Assembly: GCA_001797665.1 (NCBI GenBank)
Contig: MGQA01000110.1
Location: 6,157-44,300 of the forward strand
Reading direction: 5' to 3'
Length of the DNA stretch: 38,144 bases
Source: Deltaproteobacteria bacterium GWF2_42_12
Lineage (GTDB): Bacteria; Desulfobacterota; GWC2-55-46; UBA9637
Both the position numbers and the translations under genes were made by a program. The notes under the pieces are model-generated. The model had not been told where the DNA came from and made no database searches. It saw only the letters and a list, made by a program, of their open reading frames with translations. Shown in pieces: positions 1-9,811 of this stretch; position 1 is the stretch's first letter; every line of letters begins with the position of its first letter.

Positions 1-492
1 GTAAAGGTAATGATAATTGCTTTAATAGCAACAGGACTCACAAGCACAGTATTCTACTTATACAGTAACCAGGAGGTAGGTCAGTCATTTAAACAATTTC
101 ATATCAATGCCAGAAACTTTTTAGACTTTCTTTTTCCGGCGATTATAATTGCGCTTGTTATTGGAGTTATCATAGCTTTTGGCATGGCTATCTTTTTTCC
201 TCATAAAATAGCCGGCCCTTTATACAGAATAGAACGAGATATTAAGGAAAAGATTGGGGAAGGGGATTTTACTGTAAAGTTTACGGTTCGTAAAGGCGAT
301 GAGGTTGCAGATCTTGCTGACGCCTTGAATACCATGATGGCAAAGTTGAGATTAAAAATAGACAGAATCAAAAACACAGCAGAGAACCTTTTGTTACATG
401 CGGATACTATGAATAAGGACGATGAATCTGTAAGAAGGGTTTCAGAAATTGCACGAAGATTAGAAGAGGCAGTTAAAGAATTTAAGCTATGA
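1..492 (+). CDS. HAMP-domain membrane protein, probably 5'-truncated by the window edge
   Basis: TM segment followed by HAMP-like sequence (PHKIAGPLYRIERDIKEKIGEGDF...KGDEVADLADALNTMM); reading frame is open to base 1, track ORF starts at 10. Confidence 0.75.
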   Translation, partial: VKVMIIALIATGLTSTVFYLYSNQEVGQSFKQFHINARNFLDFLFPAIIIALVIGVIIAFGMAIFFPHKIAGPLYRIERDIKEKIGEGDFTVKFTVRKGDEVADLADALNTMMAKLRLKIDRIKNTAENLLLHADTMNKDDESVRRVSEIARRLEEAVKEFKL

Positions 493-1097
493 CAAGCTGT
501 GAATGTTTGAGGGTAAGGCCAAGTTTTAAGGTATATTGCATACTCTTGACACAGGTGCTTTTTTTAATCCATGCATTTTTTGTTATGGGTTGTTCGGCTC
601 TATCAAAACCCATACCCGCTTCGGAAGCATTAAAAAATATAAGGAAGGTAGCTGTGCTTCCCTTTAATAATATATCCGGACAAAAGGAGGCAGGTAAAAT
701 AGTTGCAAATGTATTCGTTACTGAAATATTTAAAATCGGGAGATTCCATGTCGAAGAGCCAGGTAATGTCTTTCAATTTATGGTACAGGAGAGAATAAGC
801 ACAATTGGTGAGATTGAAATAGAGAGGGCAAAGATTCTTGGCAGACGTCTTGGGGTTGATGCGGTTATAGTCGGGACGGTAGATGAGTTTGATGATGGTA
901 AAGGCGGTAGGTACCCAACGCCTGTAGTTTCAATAACCGCCAGGATGATTGAATCAGGTAGTGGAAAACTTATATGGTCTGCTCAAAATAAAAAGAAAGG
1001 AGACGATTATATTATCATACTTGACTTTGGAGAAGTGAGATCGGTTACAACACTTGCTCAAAAAGTTGTCAGGGAGATGATAGAGACAATTAGATAA
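489..1097 (+). CDS. Putative lipoprotein, CsgG/LpoB/GNA1162-like fold
   Basis: Lipobox-like FVMGCSA; KVAVLPFNNISG...ADAVIVGTVDEF pattern; overlaps the upstream stop. Confidence 0.55.
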   Translation: MTSCECLRVRPSFKVYCILLTQVLFLIHAFFVMGCSALSKPIPASEALKNIRKVAVLPFNNISGQKEAGKIVANVFVTEIFKIGRFHVEEPGNVFQFMVQERISTIGEIEIERAKILGRRLGVDAVIVGTVDEFDDGKGGRYPTPVVSITARMIESGSGKLIWSAQNKKKGDDYIIILDFGEVRSVTTLAQKVVREMIETIR

Positions 1098-2638
1098 TGA
1101 TAAATATATTATTAGGAGCATCAGTGAAATCAAGGTTGGGATACATGACATTCATGGTCTTGTCTTTAATTTTTTTGATCGTCATATGCAATTCTACAGA
1201 TTCCTTAGGGTTTTGGCCATTTACCCCAAAGAAGAAAGATATAATGGCTATAGTTGGGGATGAGATTGTAACGAAAATTGAGTTTATAGAAGAGATAAGT
1301 AGACTTCATAAGAGTAATCGTGCAGGTGAAGCCTTATCTCGGGAAAGTTTATTTGCAAAGCAGGATTTTATTAAATTTTTGAATGAACTTGTAGATAATA
1401 AGCTCATGGTAATAGAAGCTATTAATCTTGGTCTGGATAAAGAGGCAGGATTTATAAATCAAAGAGATAATTATATTCTAAACTTATCCCTCGAAAGACT
1501 TCGACAAAATGAGATAATCAATAAAATTAAGGTAGATGAAAAAGAGGTAGAAGATTATTATCAGGAACAATTGAAGAGGAAAGAGGAAGAAAAGAAAAAG
1601 GGACAGGAGAAGTCTGGAGGACAAAAGGCAGATGAAGAGAAGGGCGATACTGCTAAAGAAGAAATAAAAGAGGCAGTGGAGACACAAAATGGGAGTGGTG
1701 ACAGTAAAATAGGAGGACACAAATCGGCAGCGCCAGACGAGAAAGAAACAATTAGAAGAAATTTATTTAATGGAAAAGTGCAAGCGAGGGAAAAAGAATA
1801 TTTTGCCTACATTAGACAGAAGGCTCGCGTAAAAATAAATAACGAAACTTTGAATGCGCTTACTCATGATAACACTGAATTCTTTGGTAAAGAAGTAGCA
1901 AGTGTAAATGGCGAACCCATATTGGGGATAGATGTTTTAAGGAATTTAACCAGAGTTAATATTAAGGATGAGGCGATAAGGAAAGAAGCGCTGGAGAAAC
2001 TTATCTGGTATAAAGTCCTTGATCAAGAAGCATTGAGCAGAGGTTATGAAAGAGAAAAGGAAATTAGCGAAAAGATAAAAAGGTATAGAGAGCAACTACT
2101 TATTAACCAGTTCAAGAGAAAGGCTATTTTACCTGCAGTAAAGGTTGAGGAAAAAGACATTATGGAATACTATAATGTTAACAAGGAGAAATATAAGCTG
2201 TCTGATAAGGTAAACTTAAAGATGATACATGTGTTGCATGAAAGAGAAGCCAATGCCATATTTGAGGAACTAAAAAAGGGCGCGGATTTTGCGTATCTTG
2301 CGAGAGAAAAGTCAATAGATCCCACAAAAGAAAAAGGTGGAGATATTGGATGGGTGATGGTAGACCAGTTAACGGATGATATTACGCACGCAGTTGCAGA
2401 GGCAAAGCGAGGAGATATCCTCGGGCCATTTAAAGTGCAGGCCGGATATGTAATTGTAGAATTTTATGGTTATGAAAAGGGTGGGTATATACCGCTTGAA
2501 AATGTAAGAAATGAGATTGATAAAACTATTGGCACTGAAAGATACAACGCCACGCTTAAGACCTATATAGAGCAATTAAGACAGATTATACCAATAGAAA
2601 TAAATCAGGCAGAACTTAATAGATTTCAAGGCAATTAA
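1097..2638 (+). CDS. SurA/PpiC-type parvulin peptidylprolyl isomerase with a charged low-complexity insert
   Basis: SurA-N-like region plus rotamase motif (MIHVLHEREANAIFEELKKGADFAYLAREKSIDPTKEKGGDIGWV). Confidence 0.85.
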   Translation: MINILLGASVKSRLGYMTFMVLSLIFLIVICNSTDSLGFWPFTPKKKDIMAIVGDEIVTKIEFIEEISRLHKSNRAGEALSRESLFAKQDFIKFLNELVDNKLMVIEAINLGLDKEAGFINQRDNYILNLSLERLRQNEIINKIKVDEKEVEDYYQEQLKRKEEEKKKGQEKSGGQKADEEKGDTAKEEIKEAVETQNGSGDSKIGGHKSAAPDEKETIRRNLFNGKVQAREKEYFAYIRQKARVKINNETLNALTHDNTEFFGKEVASVNGEPILGIDVLRNLTRVNIKDEAIRKEALEKLIWYKVLDQEALSRGYEREKEISEKIKRYREQLLINQFKRKAILPAVKVEEKDIMEYYNVNKEKYKLSDKVNLKMIHVLHEREANAIFEELKKGADFAYLAREKSIDPTKEKGGDIGWVMVDQLTDDITHAVAEAKRGDILGPFKVQAGYVIVEFYGYEKGGYIPLENVRNEIDKTIGTERYNATLKTYIEQLRQIIPIEINQAELNRFQGN

Positions 2639-2719
2639 AAAAAATTTAACAAATAGTAATAAAAATTTAATTCTGACTATAGTAGTATGCATTGCGTAGG
2701 TCGTTAAGGAGGAAAGCAG

Positions 2720-4657
2720 TTGAAATCTAATCGGTTAATTATACTTGGTATTTTGATGAGTTTAATTATAACGAGTTGTATCGGGCCAAGGGTTGTAAGA
2801 AAATCCTGTGTTGACTGTCACCAGAAGGAATTTCTGCAATATAAAGAAGGGAAACTCCATAAACCCCTTATAGACAATAACTGTGAGGGTTGCCATATTC
2901 CTCATGGTCTTATCGGTGCACTTAAGCTAAAGGCGCCTGACGCAAAGCTCTGCTATCAGTGTCACGAAAAAGATAAGGAAAAATTAGAAAAACCAATGCT
3001 ACATACACCATTAAAAGAGGGTGTATGTCTAAAGTGCCATAATCCGCACTCTTCAAAGATAAAGGGACTTATACGGGTAGAAGGAAATGCTCTCTGTTAT
3101 CTTTGTCATTCTCAAGAACCTTTTGCAAAACAGACTGTGCATAAAGCAGGTTCTGACGGATGCAATAATTGCCATAACCCGCATTCCTCAGAGCATAATA
3201 ATAATTTACTTGATAAGGGCAACAAGCTTTGCGAAAAGTGCCATGATGTGGAAGCTGGGAAATTTGTAAAGGCGCATTTTGATTATAAGGTGGCAGGTTC
3301 AGATTGCCTTACATGTCATGAACCTCATTCATCGTCAGGCGACAAGCTTGTAAGAGAATACAGCCATAATCCGTTTAGTCAAAGAAAATGTAATGATTGT
3401 CACAATCCACCTGATTCGAAAGAGCCATTAAAGACCATGCTTGAGGCTGATAAGCTTTGTTATAATTGTCATACAACATTAGAAGGTCAATTTAAAAAGG
3501 AGAATATTCACCCGCCGGTTACGAAAGGAGAGTGTATAGCCTGTCATAACCCACATGTATCTGATTATAAAAATGAGCTTATCCTGGCAGAGAAGTCCCT
3601 TTGCTACAGTTGCCACAAAGATACTGAAAATAGGCATGCAAAGAAATTCACTCATACTCCAATAAGCAAGGGAAATTGTTCAGGCTGTCACGACCCCCAT
3701 GCTACAGAGAATAAGGGTATGCTAAAGGCAGTTGGTGCACAACTTTGTTATAGTTGCCATACTAAGGATGGTTTCGTTAAGACAGTAATGCACGCTCCTG
3801 TTGCTCAAAATGATTGCGTCTCCTGCCATGATTCACATGCTTCTGACTTTAAAAATGTCCTTGTCTCATCTATTGGAGACTTGTGTTATAGTTGCCATAC
3901 TCAGGAAAAGAGGAAATTTGATAAGGTTACACAGCATCCGAGGGTGCGGAACGGAGATTGTACTGTATGTCATAACCCACATGGAGCCCAAGAAAAAAAG
4001 TTGTTATTATCAAATGATAGGGAATTATGCTTTAAATGTCATTCCAATTTGTCAGAGAGTGTAGGGCAGGATGGGGTACATACGGTCTTCAAGGAAGGTA
4101 AATGTCTTAGTTGTCATGATGCTCACGCCAGTAATAACATAAAGCAATTAGTAGCAGAGGGGGGAGAACTCTGTTATAGCTGTCATAAAGATGCAAAGAT
4201 TGCTATAGGGATTGCGAAATCTCAACACAAGCCTGTCGTTGAAGAAAAATGTGTTGTGTGTCATAGGCCGCACGGCAGCAAAATAAAGGCTTTTCTACCA
4301 CGACCACTTAATAACCTCTGCCTTTCCTGTCATGCAGAACTGGAAAAGGGCATGAAAGAAAAAGGCGTCATTGTGCATAAACCCGTTATAGATGGCGCTT
4401 GCCAGAAGTGCCATTCATCGCATTATGCGGGTGAGAAAGCTCTGTTAAAGACTAAAAGAGAATTGCTTTGCAATGAATGTCATTCAAATCAGGGTGATGT
4501 AAAATTTGTAAAGGCACACGGAAATATACCTACCAGAAATAGCGATTGTCTTGGTTGTCATGAGCCACACATTGGGAAAGGTAAAGGGCTGCTGCATCGC
4601 CTTATGCATGCACCTTTTGAAAAGGGTGAGTGCAAGAGATGCCACGAGAGGCTATAA
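2720..4657 (+). CDS. Multihaem c-type cytochrome lipoprotein (doubled CXXCH family), 26 CXXCH motifs
   Basis: 26 CXXCH motifs counted in 645 aa; lipobox LIITSC; repeated CXXCHxPHxS...LCYSCH modules; RBS aggaggaaa upstream. Confidence 0.95.
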   Translation: MKSNRLIILGILMSLIITSCIGPRVVRKSCVDCHQKEFLQYKEGKLHKPLIDNNCEGCHIPHGLIGALKLKAPDAKLCYQCHEKDKEKLEKPMLHTPLKEGVCLKCHNPHSSKIKGLIRVEGNALCYLCHSQEPFAKQTVHKAGSDGCNNCHNPHSSEHNNNLLDKGNKLCEKCHDVEAGKFVKAHFDYKVAGSDCLTCHEPHSSSGDKLVREYSHNPFSQRKCNDCHNPPDSKEPLKTMLEADKLCYNCHTTLEGQFKKENIHPPVTKGECIACHNPHVSDYKNELILAEKSLCYSCHKDTENRHAKKFTHTPISKGNCSGCHDPHATENKGMLKAVGAQLCYSCHTKDGFVKTVMHAPVAQNDCVSCHDSHASDFKNVLVSSIGDLCYSCHTQEKRKFDKVTQHPRVRNGDCTVCHNPHGAQEKKLLLSNDRELCFKCHSNLSESVGQDGVHTVFKEGKCLSCHDAHASNNIKQLVAEGGELCYSCHKDAKIAIGIAKSQHKPVVEEKCVVCHRPHGSKIKAFLPRPLNNLCLSCHAELEKGMKEKGVIVHKPVIDGACQKCHSSHYAGEKALLKTKRELLCNECHSNQGDVKFVKAHGNIPTRNSDCLGCHEPHIGKGKGLLHRLMHAPFEKGECKRCHERL

Positions 4658-4740
4658 AATTTTAGTCGTGAAGTTTTGAATATAACTAATAAAGGTAGAA
4701 GTTGAATATTGTTTAAAACAGGCAGGGGAAGAGGATATAT

Positions 4741-5964
4741 ATGAAGTTCTTTAGCTACGCACTGGGAATAATAATTTGTTTCGTGGTTATTGTCGGCTTT
4801 GAGGAGACATCAATCTATGCGAAGAGCAAGGTAGACACCTTCGCTTTGTGTTTGGAATGCCATCCAAAGACAAAAGATTTAACCATGAAGGGGCGCGTCC
4901 ATCAACCGCTTAAGGAGGGTAAATGTACTGAGTGTCATAATCCACATGTTTCAAAACACCCCACTCTTTTATCTGATATAGGCGGCGAGCTATGTTATAA
5001 CTGTCATGATAGGAAGAAAGGGTTTATTGGCATAGTTGTCCATAGGCCGGTAGAAGAAGGTAATTGCCTTGTCTGTCATAATGCGCACTCATCAGATATT
5101 AAAGCTTTATTGAAAAAGGCAGGTGGAGATGGGTGTTTTTCATGTCATCCCAAGGAAGGTATAATTGCTAAAAAGAATATACACCCCGAGGTCAGAAAAG
5201 GCAACTGTTCATCATGTCATAACCCACATGCCTCTGATAGAGAAGGTTTGCTGAATAAAGATAGAAGAAGTCTTTGTGCTGGTTGTCATACTGAGACAGT
5301 AGCATTTGCAAATATGCACATGGGTTATAAGGTTGGAGGTTCCGATTGCTTAGGGTGTCATAGTCCTCATTCTTCAAATAGAAAAGGTATATTAAAGGCC
5401 TCGTTGCATAAACCATTTGAAGAAAACAAGTGTTCAAGTTGCCATGTTGCTGGCTCTACAGCTGTTGTGAGAACTGGTATGAGCTTATGCGTAGATTGCC
5501 ATAAGACTTCAATGGAAGGATTTAATAAAATAAGTAATCACTTGATTTTAGGCAAAAACGATAGTTTCTGTAATAGCTGTCATAATCCTCATGCGTCTGA
5601 TGAAAGGTATCTGCTGAAGGATAAAGAAAAGAGAGTCTGCTATGAATGCCATACTGACACAAAGGATTATGTTGCAAAAAGCGCCCATAAACATCCCAAA
5701 ATTGGCGAATGCTTAGATTGCCATGTAGCCCATGGCTCAAATGCTCTCTTCTTCCTTTCAAAAGGGAGTAATACATGCTCTCAGGAGAAATGCCATGAGA
5801 CACAGGGTACCTTTACTCACCCCATTGGAGAGAAAATAATAGATCCACGTTCCAAAGTCGCTATGGATTGCAGTACGTGTCATAACCCAATGGGTTCACC
5901 AGAAAGTAGTATACTGAGATTTGAAAAGGATAAAGAATTATGTGTTCAATGTCATCAAATGTAA
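4741..5964 (+). CDS. Multihaem c-type cytochrome (doubled CXXCH family), 15 CXXCH plus one CX4CH
   Basis: N-terminal hydrophobic signal; 15 CXXCH motifs and CSQEKCH counted in the translation. Confidence 0.93.
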   Translation: MKFFSYALGIIICFVVIVGFEETSIYAKSKVDTFALCLECHPKTKDLTMKGRVHQPLKEGKCTECHNPHVSKHPTLLSDIGGELCYNCHDRKKGFIGIVVHRPVEEGNCLVCHNAHSSDIKALLKKAGGDGCFSCHPKEGIIAKKNIHPEVRKGNCSSCHNPHASDREGLLNKDRRSLCAGCHTETVAFANMHMGYKVGGSDCLGCHSPHSSNRKGILKASLHKPFEENKCSSCHVAGSTAVVRTGMSLCVDCHKTSMEGFNKISNHLILGKNDSFCNSCHNPHASDERYLLKDKEKRVCYECHTDTKDYVAKSAHKHPKIGECLDCHVAHGSNALFFLSKGSNTCSQEKCHETQGTFTHPIGEKIIDPRSKVAMDCSTCHNPMGSPESSILRFEKDKELCVQCHQM

Positions 5965-5978
5965 GTGGGGCCAAAGTT

Positions 5979-6941
5979 ATGATACGCAAAATCAATACTA
6001 ATGATAATGGACAACAGGCAAGTTATATAAGCTGGAAGGTTTTTTCTTATATTCAGCTTCTGATATTATTTGTTCTATATTTTCTCTTTCCAGTTCAGTT
6101 ATATTCAAAAGAAAAGGCTGAGATAAAAGTGGTTGCTGTAATAAGCGGAGATGAGATTGTGGGTAAATTAAATAAGCCTTCTGGTCTATTCTTTGATGAA
6201 ATAAGAAAAAGATTATATGTTGCAGATAGTGGCAACAATAGGCTTATTTCTTTTGACTCAGAATTTAAGTATCTTAATGAGTTGTCCCACGAAGAACTCA
6301 TACTGCCTACAAGTATTGTTAGGAATAAGGAAGGGCATTTCTTTATACTGGATAATGGGAAAGCTGATATAATATTTATTGACCTTGAAAAAAAGGTAGT
6401 TGAACCTCTTTCATTAACTGGAATCCCACCCGGAAAAGAGAAATTCGTACCCGGTAGGATAGCAATTGACAAGGCCAATAGACTTTATATCATCGATAAA
6501 CTAAACAAAAGGCTCCTTATAGTGGAGCAAACGGGTAAATTTGTAAGGGAGATTACTGTAAAGGATAAGAACTTTTTAGGGCTTACAGATGTAAGAGTTG
6601 ATAATAATGGGGATATATATGCAGTAGATGCAGTAAGTGGCAGTGTTTATGTATTTGACAATAAAGGTGAAATGGTTTCACGATTTGGTGGCAGAGCAAG
6701 CAGCATCGGTACTTTACGTTTTCCGGTGAGCCTGGCGATAGATAAAAATGGACTTATATACGTAGTCGACCAGCATGCAGGAAAGGTATCTGTCTTTGAT
6801 AAAAAAGGGAGTTTGCAATACACAATAGCAAAGCCAGGTGTAAAAGAAGGTGAGTTGTCTAATCCATCTTATATATTTATAGACAGAGAAGGGAGAATAT
6901 ATCTTATAGATGGTAATAGAATCCAGGTTTTTAAAGAATAG
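5979..6941 (+). CDS. NHL-repeat beta-propeller protein (track ORF starts at 5940; ATG at 5979 more likely)
   Basis: Repeated RLYVADSGNNRLISFD / LYIIDKLNKRLLIV / IYAVDAVSGSVYVFD / IYVVDQHAGKVSVFD units after an N-terminal TM/signal. Confidence 0.85.
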   Translation: MIRKINTNDNGQQASYISWKVFSYIQLLILFVLYFLFPVQLYSKEKAEIKVVAVISGDEIVGKLNKPSGLFFDEIRKRLYVADSGNNRLISFDSEFKYLNELSHEELILPTSIVRNKEGHFFILDNGKADIIFIDLEKKVVEPLSLTGIPPGKEKFVPGRIAIDKANRLYIIDKLNKRLLIVEQTGKFVREITVKDKNFLGLTDVRVDNNGDIYAVDAVSGSVYVFDNKGEMVSRFGGRASSIGTLRFPVSLAIDKNGLIYVVDQHAGKVSVFDKKGSLQYTIAKPGVKEGELSNPSYIFIDREGRIYLIDGNRIQVFKE

Positions 6942-6946
6942 AAAGG

Positions 6947-7645
6947 GTGATATATATTCTTTATATTCGTATCAGTATATTATTATGGTTAATTTTTATT
7001 TGTGGCTGCATAAAGGATGTTAAAGAAGTGGGGGAAAACCCAGGTTTAGATACTATTCCATTTTACCTGGCCGGCTCTCTTGCTTTTGATACGAAAGGTG
7101 CACTTAAGGTAATGGAAGAGGAGAAAAAACTTGAAGTGCAGCGTAAAGCAGGGCTTGAAGAAGAATTGAAAAAGAGATTAGAAGTTCAGTCTTCTCAGGG
7201 AGACGTGCCAGATCCGTGGATTCCTCCGGCTAATAGAAAACTCAAAGATCTTCCTCCCGCTCTCAGGGGGTTTCCAAAAGATAAATTTGGATATCCTGAT
7301 TGGACCGCTGCTGTAAGACAAGAGATATTAAAGCCGAGGGGCACTATCATAGAAGAGGCACCAGATGACCCTCCATTTGACCAAGATATTATTTTTGAAA
7401 TTAATGATAGATTAATGGCAGATGTGCGTTTTTCGCACAAGGTACACACCTTCTGGCTTTCCTGCAAGATATGCCATCCGTCAATATTTATAGATAGGCG
7501 TGGGGCTAATAGATTTACTATGTATGATGTATGGCAAGGCAAGTACTGCGGCAGATGTCATGGTAAAATAGCATTCCAACCAAAAGGATTCGAGAACTGC
7601 CAGCGGTGTCATAGTGTTCAAAAGAAGGTTCGTGGTATTAGGTAG
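6947..7645 (+). CDS. c(3)/c7-like three-haem cytochrome domain protein
   Basis: GTG start; signal/lipobox-like ICGCI; C-terminal FSHKVHTFWLSCKICHPSIF...YCGRCHGKIAF...CQRCH. Confidence 0.8.
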   Translation: MIYILYIRISILLWLIFICGCIKDVKEVGENPGLDTIPFYLAGSLAFDTKGALKVMEEEKKLEVQRKAGLEEELKKRLEVQSSQGDVPDPWIPPANRKLKDLPPALRGFPKDKFGYPDWTAAVRQEILKPRGTIIEEAPDDPPFDQDIIFEINDRLMADVRFSHKVHTFWLSCKICHPSIFIDRRGANRFTMYDVWQGKYCGRCHGKIAFQPKGFENCQRCHSVQKKVRGIR

Positions 7646-7784
7646 TTGAATGAAACTATCCAGCTCGGCTATTCATGGCGATTAGATTAGATGTGATAGT
7701 TAAGTAGTGAGAAATTACGTTGCATTTATTCTTAAAATATGTTAATGTATGCGCAAAAACTATATATAGGGAGGTTATTTTAAG

Positions 7785-8399
7785 ATGATAAGGGTGTTAG
7801 CAAGGGGGGTATTGGTATTTTGTTTAATGGTTGGGATTATTGCATGTAGTAAACAAGAAAAAAAGGAAGAAGGTGCAAGTAAAATTGAAGAAAAACAGGA
7901 GGTTATGGTAGAAGGGGAAGAAAAGAAGCTTCCTGAAGGTCATCCGGCGATCAGCGGTAATAAAGAGAGTGGTGTAAGTAGTGTTGAGGAGCCTACCAGG
8001 GCGGCTGCAGGCCATCCAGTAGGGTCAGAAGTTAAGAGAGAGGTAAAAGTACCTAATGAAGTTAAGACAAAATGGAAAAGTGTTAATCTGAAGGTTAGAG
8101 ACATGGAGAAAAACTCCGAAGAATTGATCTCTGTAAATATAGGTAAAGAGACTTCTATAAAGGGCGGTAATTTTGCTGTAAAGGTTGAGGCGTTTTTGCC
8201 AGATTATACCATTTATGACACTTATATAAGCTCAAAATCGAATGAACCAGTTAATCCTGCGGTATTAATAGAACTTTTGCAGGGGGGGAAAAGTGTGGCA
8301 AAGGGTTGGGTGTTTACAAATTTAACAGCATTCAATTCGTATAAGCATAATCGATATGAAGTAGTTCTTCCCCCTGTTTCTTCACCATCTAAGAAATGA
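7785..8399 (+). CDS. Lipoprotein with DUF2155-like C-terminal domain
   Basis: Lipobox VGIIACS; C-term AVLIELLQGGKSVAKGWVFTNLTAFNSYKHNRYEVVL. Confidence 0.6.
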   Translation: MIRVLARGVLVFCLMVGIIACSKQEKKEEGASKIEEKQEVMVEGEEKKLPEGHPAISGNKESGVSSVEEPTRAAAGHPVGSEVKREVKVPNEVKTKWKSVNLKVRDMEKNSEELISVNIGKETSIKGGNFAVKVEAFLPDYTIYDTYISSKSNEPVNPAVLIELLQGGKSVAKGWVFTNLTAFNSYKHNRYEVVLPPVSSPSKK

Positions 8400-8496
8400 G
8401 GAAACAGCTTTGGGTAGACCAAGATTTAGTTTTTAGATATTTAAGATAACCAACTTTTATAGACAGCAACAGATCAATTGTGGAGAGAAAAGGACT

Positions 8497-9513
8497 ATGT
8501 CGTTGCCTGCAGCAAACATAAAGGAAGCAAATAATAAAATAAATGATGCCATTATTAATATAATGGTGGTAGACGACAACTATAGTAATGTGGAACTTCT
8601 GGATGCCCTGTTATCATCAAGAGGATATAATGTTCTTAAGGCATATAACGGAGAGGATGCCCTGAAGTTAGCCGAAGATGTGCGCCCCCACTTAATACTT
8701 TTAGATGTTATGATGCCCAAAATGGATGGTTATGAGGTATGTAAAAGAGTAAAAACAAGCGACGTGACCAAGTTTATTCCAGTTATTATGCTGACTGCTT
8801 TGAGCAGTGTGGAAGATAAAGTGAAAGGGATAGAGGCTGGGGCAGATGATTTTATATCTAAACCATTTCAAAAACCTGAGCTTTTGGCAAGAGTTAGGTC
8901 TCTTGTAAGGGTTAAAAATCTATTAGAAGAATTAGAAGACGCTAGAAATGTAATCTTCAGCCTTGCAATTGCTTTAGACTTCAATGATCCTTATACCCAT
9001 GGGCACTCTCAGCGGGTTTCAGAACTTGCTGTAAAGTTATCTGGCTTCCTCGGCTTATCATACATGGAGCAAGAAAATATTCGAGATGCTGGGTTATTGC
9101 ATGATATTGGGAAGATAGCAACCGATAAGGGTGTTTTGCACAAACCCGGGGCGTTAAATGGTATAGAATATGAGCATGTAAAACAACATCCTGTTGTAGG
9201 AGAAAAGATATGTAGTCCCCTTAACTTTGCCAAGCCGCTTCTGCCCATAATTCGCAGCCATCATGAAAGGTTTAACGGGGCAGGTTATCCGGATGGCCTT
9301 TATGGTGATAATATACCGCTTGGGGCTCGAATAATTGCAATTGTGGATCTTTATGACGCGTTGACATCTGCACGACCTTACAGGCGAGGGATGATGCAGG
9401 ATGTGGCATTAGAGGTTATGAAAATAGAGGCTGGCAAGGGATACTGGGATAGAGAAATCCTTATGTCATTTATTGCAACGTTAAAAGATACCCCAAAATA
9501 CAAATCCTGTTAA
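8497..9513 (+). CDS. Response regulator with HD-GYP output domain
   Basis: REC (VVDDNYSNVELL...LLDVMMPKMDGYEV...SKPF) then HD-GYP (GLLHDIGKIA...HHERFNGAGYPDGL). Confidence 0.95.
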   Translation: MSLPAANIKEANNKINDAIINIMVVDDNYSNVELLDALLSSRGYNVLKAYNGEDALKLAEDVRPHLILLDVMMPKMDGYEVCKRVKTSDVTKFIPVIMLTALSSVEDKVKGIEAGADDFISKPFQKPELLARVRSLVRVKNLLEELEDARNVIFSLAIALDFNDPYTHGHSQRVSELAVKLSGFLGLSYMEQENIRDAGLLHDIGKIATDKGVLHKPGALNGIEYEHVKQHPVVGEKICSPLNFAKPLLPIIRSHHERFNGAGYPDGLYGDNIPLGARIIAIVDLYDALTSARPYRRGMMQDVALEVMKIEAGKGYWDREILMSFIATLKDTPKYKSC

Positions 9514-9587
9514 TTCCATTCTTTTCTTTTATTTCTCTCCTCATTAAAAGTTTTGACTTTAAAATCAAAAAATGTTAGAAACTTGAA

Positions 9588-9660
9588 TGCCGTTATACGT
9601 GTGCGTTATACGTGGCATATAAGAAAAATGATGTATAACGTATTACGCATTACGGTTTTT
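9588..9660. repeat. Inverted tandem-microrepeat array (unit about 7 nt, CGTTATA-like), followed by T5
   Basis: gccgttatacgtgtgcgttatacgtggc ... gtataacgtattacgcattacggttttt. Confidence 0.75.
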
Positions 9661-9666
9661 ATATTT

Positions 9667-9757
9667 GGAGAGATGGCCGAGAGGCTGAAGGCGGTTGACT
9701 CGAAATCAACTGTCCCGCTTAGCGGGACCGGGGGTTCAAATCCCTCTCTCTCCGCCA
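9667..9757 (+). tRNA. tRNA-Ser(CGA)
   Basis: GGAGAGA/TCTCTCC acceptor stem, GTTGA-CTCGAAA-TCAAC anticodon arm, long variable arm gtcccgcttagcgggac, GGTTCAAATCC T-arm, encoded CCA. Confidence 0.97.
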
Positions 9758-9764
9758 AAAAGCA

Positions 9765-9810
9765 GTTTAAACCGTTTAAACGGCTTAAACTGTTTAAACC
9801 GTTAGTTTAC
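9765..9810. repeat. Tandem 9-nt array of self-palindromic GTTTAAAC units between the two tRNA-Ser genes
   Basis: GTTTAAACC GTTTAAACG GCTTAAACT GTTTAAACC GTTAGTTTAC. Confidence 0.85.
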
Positions 9811-9811
9811 T

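Noticed and set aside
3087-3269. Alternative-frame ORFs inside the cytochrome genes (also 3801-4064, 5192-5437, 5522-5803)
   Set aside because: Periodic CXXCH coding creates repeated off-frame ORFs; the cytochrome frame has clear family signal.
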